From the NCBI GenBank assembly GCA_018466975.1, contig CM031554.1:558001-622000 (forward strand): a DNA stretch of 64,000 nt, written 5' to 3'. The notes below the pieces were generated by a model. It saw nothing but the letters and a program-made list of their open reading frames with translations. It was not told the DNA's origin and ran no database searches. The stretch is from Sparassis latifolia (taxonomy: Eukaryota > Basidiomycota > Agaricomycetes > Polyporales > Sparassidaceae). Both the position numbers and the translations under genes were made by a program. This document shows, in pieces, positions 56,860-64,000 of this stretch. The number at the start of each line of letters is the position of its first letter. The first letter of the stretch is position 1.

Positions 56860-57795
56860 ATGTCACTTTCTGCCACCCGTCCTCTACTCTCATCATCTTC
56901 CCGCCAATGGCTCTCCCGCCAGGCGCGTGACCCGTACGTGCGGGAGCGGCTGAACCATCCAGACAAGTTCCGTGCGCGCTCCGCGTTCAAGCTGCTCGAG
57001 ATCGACCAGAAATTCAACCTCTTCACGCCTGCAGTGCGCACCGTCGTCGATCTGGGCGCGGCGCCTGGTGGCTGGAGCCAGGTTGTTGCGGGTAAACTAG
57101 GGTGGACGCAGGACGTGGTTGTGGTTCCGCGTAAGGCGAGGGGAAAAGGAAAGGCGGTGGACAGGTCCGATGGCTTACGAAAGTTCGACCGGAGGAGCTC
57201 GCCCGTGCCAGAGGTGGATGAAGACTTTATTGACCCTCTGAGAGATACGGGATTGGATCTAGAACAGAGCGTCTTGCGCCCTGCAGGACGAGGAACGATC
57301 CTCGCCGTCGACCTATTACCGATACAGCCAATACCTGGAGTGAAAACTGTCAGGATGGACTTCTTGTCGGAAGAAGCGAGAGCGCACATTGGCTCGCTGC
57401 TCCAGCACGAAGCTGGTTCGGGCGGGAAGGCAGATCTAATCCTGTCGGATATGGCTGCCAATAAGACGGGTAACGATGTTGCTGATAGCGGCTCGGGCGT
57501 CATCATCTCGCAGGTAGTTCTTACGTTTGCAGAGAGTCATCTTCGAGTGAAGAAAAGCTCCGAGAAATCGGGCGGAGGGACCCTTGTGTGCGTGCATTCA
57601 TTCATGTATTATCCAGGCAGACCTGCTAATTGTGCCTGCAGTCTAAAATACTTCGATGATCCTGCGCACAAGGAAATGCGCGATACAGTACTCAGTCGTT
57701 ATTTCCAGACTGTTGTCTCACACAAACCACCAGCTAGCAGGTCAGAGTCCAGCGAACGATATTGGATATGTACAGGTTTTAGAGGGAGCCCTTAG
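56860..57795 (+). CDS. MRM2: Mitochondrial large-subunit rRNA 2'-O-methyltransferase (FtsJ/RrmJ family, MRM2-like)
   Basis: Two exons, 56860-57587 and 57642-57795, give 293 aa; the intron happens to be stop-free, so the unspliced frame is also open. Order of motifs: DPYVRERLNHPDKFRARSAF with catalytic Lys (FKLLEID), SAM loop VVDLGAAPGGWSQV, GTILAVDLLP, VRMDFL, ADLILSDMAANKTGN (catalytic Asp), GTLVLKYF (catalytic Lys, spanning the splice site) and SRSESSERYWICTGFRG (catalytic Glu). The K-D-K-E tetrad is therefore complete. The N-terminus is Arg/Ser-rich, as in mitochondrial presequences. A polar insertion of about 60 aa (residues 85-145) separates the SAM loop from the next strand. Family members methylate a uridine of the mitochondrial 21S rRNA. 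Confidence 0.9.
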   Translation: MSLSATRPLLSSSSRQWLSRQARDPYVRERLNHPDKFRARSAFKLLEIDQKFNLFTPAVRTVVDLGAAPGGWSQVVAGKLGWTQDVVVVPRKARGKGKAVDRSDGLRKFDRRSSPVPEVDEDFIDPLRDTGLDLEQSVLRPAGRGTILAVDLLPIQPIPGVKTVRMDFLSEEARAHIGSLLQHEAGSGGKADLILSDMAANKTGNDVADSGSGVIISQVVLTFAESHLRVKKSSEKSGGGTLVCVHSFMYYPGRPANCACSLKYFDDPAHKEMRDTVLSRYFQTVVSHKPPASRSESSERYWICTGFRGSP

Positions 57796-58140
57796 CATAT
57801 GCGTCTCCCTTAATTTGGACCACGTCCTGCCTCCGGACACACCGCACCCTTCACATACTGGCAAGAGAATCGCTCTCGCCTTTCAGAAAGACGACATCCA
57901 CTAATTGAGGAAATGGCGGCCGTTGTCGCTGTCTGAGCTTTTGGAACATTGCTTTCGGACAAAGTTGATGCATGGCATATCACAATAGGGCATAACAACA
58001 GGATACAAGTATTACATCTTGAGGACATCGGGCAAGGCGCTGGAACACGCAGGAAGACGTGCTAGTTCCCGTAAAACTTCCAAATGGGTATCACCAGCAT
58101 CACAGAGACAAGAAAAGAAGCGTACATCCGATACAGCCGC
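57796..58140. other. Convergent 3' region, MRM2 / histone H4
   Basis: These 345 bp hold the 3' UTRs of two convergent genes. No animal-type histone stem-loop was seen after H4, as expected for fungi, whose histone mRNAs are polyadenylated. Confidence 0.5.
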
Positions 58141-58744
<604 letters not shown>

Positions 58745-59234
58745 GCTAGATTTGCGTTATCGAGTGATAGAATAGGGTTGTGAGGATGTCCCAGGCGTCA
58801 GACGAAGGAAGTTGAAAGACAAGAACGAAGGTGCCCACGTTGCGACTCCGAAGAACGCGGTGCACGTGATCTTTCAACCTCTTATTCTTTTTTTCGTTTC
58901 TTTGTAGTGACGGTTACAAACAAGTTACAAATGACTTGAAGATCTAGTAGAGGACCCACTGGCAGTTCGTAACCCATTCAGTTACAATTCCGGGCGTCTG
59001 ATCTGACTCGGTCACCCACTTGATCACAGCTACACCGCATGAGAGCACCCGATTCCTGCTCCTGCTGATTATTGACGTCCGACCCTAGTTCCACAGCAAC
59101 CGCATATCCTGGACAATCATTGAAGTTGAGAGAAAGAAGTGTGTATGCGTCTAAAGCTCGAACGACATCCGATTGCTGACTGTCTGTGACTGCACCGCAG
59201 ATCATACGACACCGTATCCCGCATCTTAGACAAG
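58745..59234. promoter_or_regulatory. Divergent promoter, histone H4 / DnaJ protein
   Basis: This 490-bp gap drives H4 to the left and a DnaJ-family chaperone to the right. A T-rich CTTTTTTTCG stretch lies near 58890-58900. No heat-shock element array was convincingly seen. No coding frame of note. Confidence 0.5.
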
Positions 59235-60980
59235 ATGAGTACATCAGTAATACAATCACGACCATATACGCCGCATATACCAACATCATGCTCTCAATGC
59301 CACATCCATCTCGAATTCCCTGTCCCGTCACCCGCCCCGCGCCCGGGAACTATCCTCAACGTCAGCTGTTTCAGCTGCCATACCGTCGTCTCACATGCAT
59401 TCTACCCCTCACAAATTCCCAGCACACCTTTCACATCTGGGACATCTGTTAACGGCGATGCGTCCTCTTCGCAATCGCAGGCTGCGCGGAAGGGCAGAAA
59501 GATTGGCACACAGGAACGGCCGCTTGAGACAGGATACTACGATATCCTGGGTGTGCCCGTTGATGCCACTTCAGACGACATCAAGAAAGCTTACCGTGAG
59601 TTACTCGTAAGTTTCTAGGTACTTGACTAACACTAGCTTCTAGGACGGCTCGCGATTAAGCACCACCCGGACAAGAATCGTGACGACCCGAATGCTGGGG
59701 AGATATTCAAGACGATTGCAATCGCCTATCAAACTCTGTCTGATCCAGAACTGCGTAGGAAGTACAACGAGTTTGGCCCGAAAGAGAGTGCACCGGAAGG
59801 CGGGTTCGTCGATCCAGAGGTGTGTGAGGTGGTCCGGCGTGACCTTCGATCTACCGTGTCTAATCACGCTATCTGTTACAGGAGGTCTTTGGCACCATCT
59901 TCGGGGGCGACCGGTTCATTCCCATCATTGGACACATCAGCCTTGCGAAAGACATGAAGATGGCCCTTCAGGAGGCAGACGAGCAGGAGGACAGCGGTCG
60001 GCAAGTCGTGCGGGACGCGAAAGGTCGGGAAGTTCTCAGCCTGGAGGAGAAGGCACGGCGAGACGAGAAGGAGCGCAAGATGGCCGCCGAGGTAAGCTTT
60101 GGTTTGCATGTATTGTATATTGTTTCTAAGAAACGATTAATAAAAATTACAGAAATCAGCTATTCGCGAGGAGCGGGTGCGCAAGTTGGTCGAGAACCTG
60201 GAGCGCAAGCTCGGAATATTTGCTGAGTCTGCTACGGGTCCAAACGACGTGCATGTCACTCAGAGCTACCGCACGATATGCATGCTGGAAGCTCAGTAAG
60301 TGCTACCTGATTGGTTGTCTCCTATGTCAATATTCTGTACTGTAGGGGGCTGAAAGACGAGTCGTATGGTGTGGAGCTGCTCAACGCCATTGGGTTCGTG
60401 TACGTCTCAAAGGCGAAACAGTTTCAAGCCACAAGTCAAACATTCCTCGGCGTCGGAGGCTGGCTGCACAATGTCCAAGGGAAATACCATGTTTTCAGCG
60501 AGACGTGAGTGAACCCTATTTCTACTGGTTAAAACATAGAAGCTTATTGAGAAATAGGGTGTCTACCTTGCGTGCTGCCATGGACCTCAAAAATGTCTTC
60601 GAGCAGATTCAGGCGGCCGAGAAGGCTGGGAATCTCAGCCCGGAGGATAAGCGGCGGCTGGAAGAGCAAGCGGCGGAGAAAGGTCTTCAAGCGCTCTTCA
60701 AGGTGAACTCTCAGCTAAACCGCTTGACCCTTGTTGATTTGGTCATACACAGGGAGCAAAATTGGAGATAGAGTCAGTACTTCGAGAGACATGCGACCGT
60801 GTGCTCGAGGACCCTTCTATTCCTAGGGCGAAGGCACAGCTACGCGCCATCGCATTACTGATTCTAGGCGAGGCATATATGGCAGTCAAGAAGGACCATG
60901 AGGAGGGTCGGGAAGAGAGCGAGTATGTCAAGGTGGAGACCAAGAACAGTCGGCAGAGGGACGCTCAACGTGGCCCTTGA
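59235..60980 (+). CDS. DnaJ-domain co-chaperone with DnaJ-X region (Caj1/Djp1-like)
   Basis: Exons: 59235-59595, 59644-59819, 59882-60091, 60153-60295, 60346-60504, 60558-60702, 60753-60980, giving 473 aa in frame. The J-domain starts at YYDILGVPVDATSDDIKKAY (about residue 100), spans a splice site into RRLAIKHHPDKNRDDPNAGE with intact HPD, and ends at RRKYNEFGP. The N-terminal 95 residues carry CSQCHIHLEF and CFSCHTVV, two CxxC pairs that could bind zinc. EVFGTIFGGDRFIPIIGHIS and the helical X domain (SYRTICMLEAQ, ELLNAIGFVYVSKAKQF, TLRAAMDLKNVFEQIQ) follow. Such proteins stimulate Hsp70 in the cytosol; Djp1 relatives aid peroxisomal import. Confidence 0.92.
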
Positions 60981-61166
60981 GCGTTGGTTTTCTTGGTGAA
61001 TCTCCGTCCCAACTGTTGTTCTTGTTGACTGCTGTCACTTTGCTATCCGTATGTAGGTAATTCTCAGTCCTCGTGTGTAGCGATACTTCCTCTCAATCAC
61101 AGAGTATGTCGTTGAAGATGCTTCAGCCGCCAGCTCTATCTACACACCGATCATCGAGTAAGTATA

Positions 61167-63013
61167 TCACGCGGATCCATCCTGCTGTTTCGCAGCTTCT
61201 GCGACAACATGCGCTGTTGGATCGGTGGATGGTAGTGCGTCGGCGGCGGCGTCCCCATTAACTTTGGGTGCCGTCGCAGCAGGTTTCGCATTCTTGCCCT
61301 TTCCCGGAGGCGGAGGGTGGTAGACCTTCTCCTATATCGCAGATTATTGATTCACGAGCCATCATCTGACATTAATTGAGAATGACTGACCTTCTTTGCC
61401 TTCACCGGCTTTGCGTTGGGATCTGGATAAGCCAGCTTCTCAACCTCTTGCCACTCAGGGTTCTCATTGAACGCGTTCTTGATCGGCGCCAGCAGTCGCA
61501 CGATTGCGTCTGCAACTGCAGTTTTCAGGTCCTTGGGATGCAATCTCTTCTCCGCAAAGTCCTGCTGCAGCTGCTCGAACGTCGCGTAATGCAGTGAGCC
61601 GCCGAATTCCTCCTTTCTGTGGACGGAGAACACCGTGTTAGTTGGTGCGCCTGGGAGTGCGAATGGCGACTGGTCGCCTGTGGACTCAGTGCCCTCGTCC
61701 GAGTCCAGCCCCGTGTCACCGCGCTGGCGCTCAAGCCGCATTTGGCTGATTGGGATGAGTACCGCCTCCACGAACGAGAGCACACCGTTCTCCGTCACAT
61801 TGCCCTCCTCGCAAAATGCCTTCTTGATCTTCCGGCGTACGACCTCCGGACTGTCGAGAAAGTCGATCTTAGAATCAGGGTCTGACGAGGACATCTTGCC
61901 GCCTGCCAGCCCGGGCACCATCGGGTTCATGAGATGCGCGCGCTTCGCGTATCCGAGGCGGGGAAGGTAGAGTTCGGCAAACGTGAAGATTTTGCGCTGC
62001 GAGGCCAGAATGAGACGGCATCTCATGTAGGAATTGTTGCACAAACCTGGTCGACGCCGCCAAATTGGAAATCGACACCGAGGTACTGCTCATCTAGCGC
62101 CTGCAGGCCGGGGTATAATAGCCCGCTCAGCATCGGGCTCTCGACTTGCTTGACGACTTCCGCTCCAGCCTTTTTTGCATCGTGTTCTGTAACGATCGCG
62201 CATAGGCGGTAATTGTCTAGGTTGTACTCCTTAGTGAGTTGGTAGGACGAGCCCTCTACGAAGCGTAGCTTGGAGGTCGGAATCCCTAGAGAGTGGAAAA
62301 TGGCGAGCAGAACGAATTGATAGTACTTGGTTCGATGCGAGACGAGCTCTAATGGTGCCTTCATGTTATCAAGGAAGGCATGAACGTCTGTCGAGTAGCG
62401 ATTAGCAGGTATATTTGAGAAACTACGAAGAACTGGATGAGTTGCAAAGCCACGTTATGTCAAAATACCATAGGATTAACTCCAAGCTGGGTTGTATAGC
62501 ACACGTATTAAACGTGAGACCAAGAGCATACAAAGCAAATTGGTCTAAGGGTGATCCACCTGTTTTGCGCAGTATGCGATGTAACCTGAGAGTGTCCATG
62601 CCATGCCACATTTTCACATAATACGGTAGTCTGCCATCGACTTATGCCGCTCCTCAAGTATCTGAAAACGTACCTGCAAGCAGAATGGTGACTTCAACTC
62701 CCGCACGCAGGAAATCAGCGATCTTCGTCAATGGCACGAAGTAACCGATATGTGCTGTAAAATCCAGACATTCATCACTCGATGCTACACCAAACGATCC
62801 GTGCACACCTACGTCTTCCTGTTGGCGCAGTTCCTGTACCATTCCAGTAGCATACTTAGAGCCACCAGTATCTGCAAGACGAATCGTATACTCACCCCAG
62901 TAGCACTTCGGGGCCTTGTCCTCTGCAAGGATAGCCTTGATTCCATCTCCTCCGAGCACCTCTTGCAGTCGTCTCGTAATCAGGTTATATTTTTGCTCCG
63001 CCAAGGTCGACAT
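61167..63013 (-). CDS. TYS1: Tyrosyl-tRNA synthetase, cytoplasmic
   Basis: Exons: 63013-62896, 62833-62813, 62754-62674, 62387-62047, 61996-61391, 61331-61167, giving 443 aa in frame. It charges tRNA-Tyr. The N-terminus [18 protein letters not shown] leads to CYWG, then a 21-nt microexon coding TAPTGR, then [15 protein letters not shown] (HIGH-type motif). Next are [36 protein letters not shown] and the KMSSS loop in [20 protein letters not shown] Lys-rich stretch (KPVKAKK) and an Ala/Pro-rich tail end the protein. The third intron is 286 nt, much longer than the others. The start could also be the adjacent ATG at 63016; the open frame upstream to 63313 has no homologous character. Confidence 0.95.
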
Positions 63014-63446
63014 CATCAGATCGATGGGATGTGTGCGATATTCCGCCAAGAAGTGGTTTGTCCAGGTGTGTGCGAGGCCAGTATTTGAGAGGGATTTGTG
63101 ACTGAACACCTTGACTCGATCGCCGGTCACGTGCAGCATGTTATTGAACGCCACGTGGTTCAGCTTGCTGTCGGTTATGGATAATGCGGCTCCATGAGTC
63201 CATGCACCGCAATACATTCTCTGGGAAATACCGTGAAGCATATGCATCACAGCATGTGTCGCTGCACGCAGGAGCCTTTCTTGTTGCCCCTTCTCGCCCG
63301 ACCACCTATCCACCTATCGAATGAACTTGACAGACAACTTGAAGCCGGTTCAAGTTGAAACGCGAAACTTGCGCAAGATCTGCGAAGGCATGCTAGGCCT
63401 CAGCGCTCAGCTCTTACACTTCGAACTACAACCCCGCAAAGACACC
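63014..63446. promoter_or_regulatory. Divergent region, TyrRS / hydrophobin
   Basis: About 430 bp between the two starts. A plus-strand in-frame extension of the hydrophobin ORF (from 63321) is open but has no signal-peptide character, so the hydrophobin start is placed at 63447. Confidence 0.5.
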
Positions 63447-63993
63447 ATGATCTCGTCCTCCCTCGCTCTTCTTGCGGTCGCCACGTCCTGGGACCACCCC
63501 ACCACGACCGCCACCAAGACGATCACGGTGACTGCCCCAGCGCCCACGGCCATCACCATCAGCCATTGCAATACCGGGAACGCCCAGTGCTGAGTCTACC
63601 GAAGACGTAAGTCGCGTCGCATAGTTGTGGAAAAGGGATTGCCGATGCTCGCATACCAGGCCAACTGTGCGGCGGGCTCTGCTCTGCTCGGCCTACTCGG
63701 CGTCGTCTTGGAGGACCTCAATGTTCTGACTGCTCTCCGATTACTGTCATTGGAGTAGACTCCGGAGGCGAGTGCGAAGCCCAACCTGTTTACTGCTACG
63801 ACAACTCTGTCGTAAGTGTTATTGTTAATATAGTTGTATACTCTCTAAGACCTGCCATCTGCAGGGTGGTCTCACCTCCATTGGCTGCGTCCCCGTTACG
63901 CTTAGAGGTGGTCAGAGCCTGCAAGATGCACGTGGTAGGGAACCGAATGTATTCCAGGACGGCGCGAACGCAGTTTTTGGTTGAATTCCAGTT
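63447..63993 (+). pseudogene. Class I hydrophobin-like gene, damaged
   Basis: ATG 63447 gives a secretory start (ISSSLALLAVAT), a Thr-rich linker (TTTATKTITVTAPAP) and HCNTGNAQC, the first Cys of the C-CC-C-C-CC-C pattern. The CC doublet is lost to a 2-base deletion and the frame stops (TGA about 63591). Beyond an intron (GTAAGTCGC at 63609, acceptor near 63660) the relic continues as GSALLGLLGVVLEDLNVL. After another frame change comes CSPITVIGVDSGGECEAQPV, where the expected second CC is YC. A last intron leads to GGLTSIGCVPVTL, after which the frame runs on past the normal end. Hydrophobins coat hyphae and spores. This copy lacks key cysteines and is probably inactive. Confidence 0.75.
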
Positions 63994-64000
63994 GTTGGTG

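Noticed and set aside
56427..57506. 359-aa minus-strand ORF opposite MRM2
   Set aside because: Mostly antisense of MRM2; only its last part coincides with TFIIIC exon 1.
62654..63313. TyrRS starting at 63313 with 100 extra N-terminal residues and a 47-aa insert
   Set aside because: The extension lacks homologous character and the insert is two introns around a microexon; the spliced model restores the conserved active-site run.

Overview
The window is nuclear DNA from a filamentous basidiomycete, most likely an Agaricomycete. Genes are dense and cut by many short spliceosomal introns, mostly about 45-65 nt with GT-AG ends. Histone H4 is itself interrupted by introns. URA2 is a single fused CPSase/DHO-like/ATCase gene. 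A class I hydrophobin-like gene, a P450 of the fungal multi-exon type and a SLATT-type 2TM protein are also present. Species cannot be named from sequence alone.

Layout, left to right. 0-7.3 kb: SAC3 (cut by the window edge), a tRNA-Glu, a decayed Tc1/mariner-like element, a DENND11/LCHN-like gene, prefoldin subunit 5 and a PIN-domain protein. 7.3-11.5 kb: a 4 kb stretch with no recognisable gene. 11.5-14 kb: a 16-exon sugar transporter. 15-20.4 kb: three broken genes (alpha/beta-hydrolase, an unknown conserved gene, cytochrome P450). 21-25.4 kb: a basic hypothetical protein, a 360-bp foldback element, cytochrome c oxidase subunit VIIc, a GC-rich inverted-repeat tract, an acidic hypothetical ORF and tRNA-Thr. 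27-33 kb: a kinase-like AIM9/APH pseudogene, a frameshifted F-box/LRR-like gene and a questin-oxidase-like gene with one frameshift. 35.6-36.4 kb: a lysine-rich protein. 37.3-44.6 kb: URA2. 45-50 kb: a small inverted-repeat element, a SLATT-domain gene, a perfect 23-bp hairpin and a second lysine-rich protein. 53-54.6 kb: a third lysine-rich protein. 56-63 kb: a compact housekeeping block (TFIIIC subunit 6-like, MRM2, histone H4, a DnaJ-X chaperone, tyrosyl-tRNA synthetase). 63.4-64 kb: a damaged hydrophobin gene at the right edge.

The broad pattern is two-speed. Housekeeping genes (URA2 with 6.7 kb of CDS, TyrRS, DnaJ, H4, MRM2, prefoldin, transporter) assemble across all their exons in perfect frame. 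Most accessory-type genes (P450, AIM9-like, alpha/beta-hydrolase, F-box-like, hydrophobin, SLATT, questin oxidase) carry stops or frameshifts. Gene models below were built by eye from splice signals, phase and family similarity. No database search was run, so exon ends are inferred.
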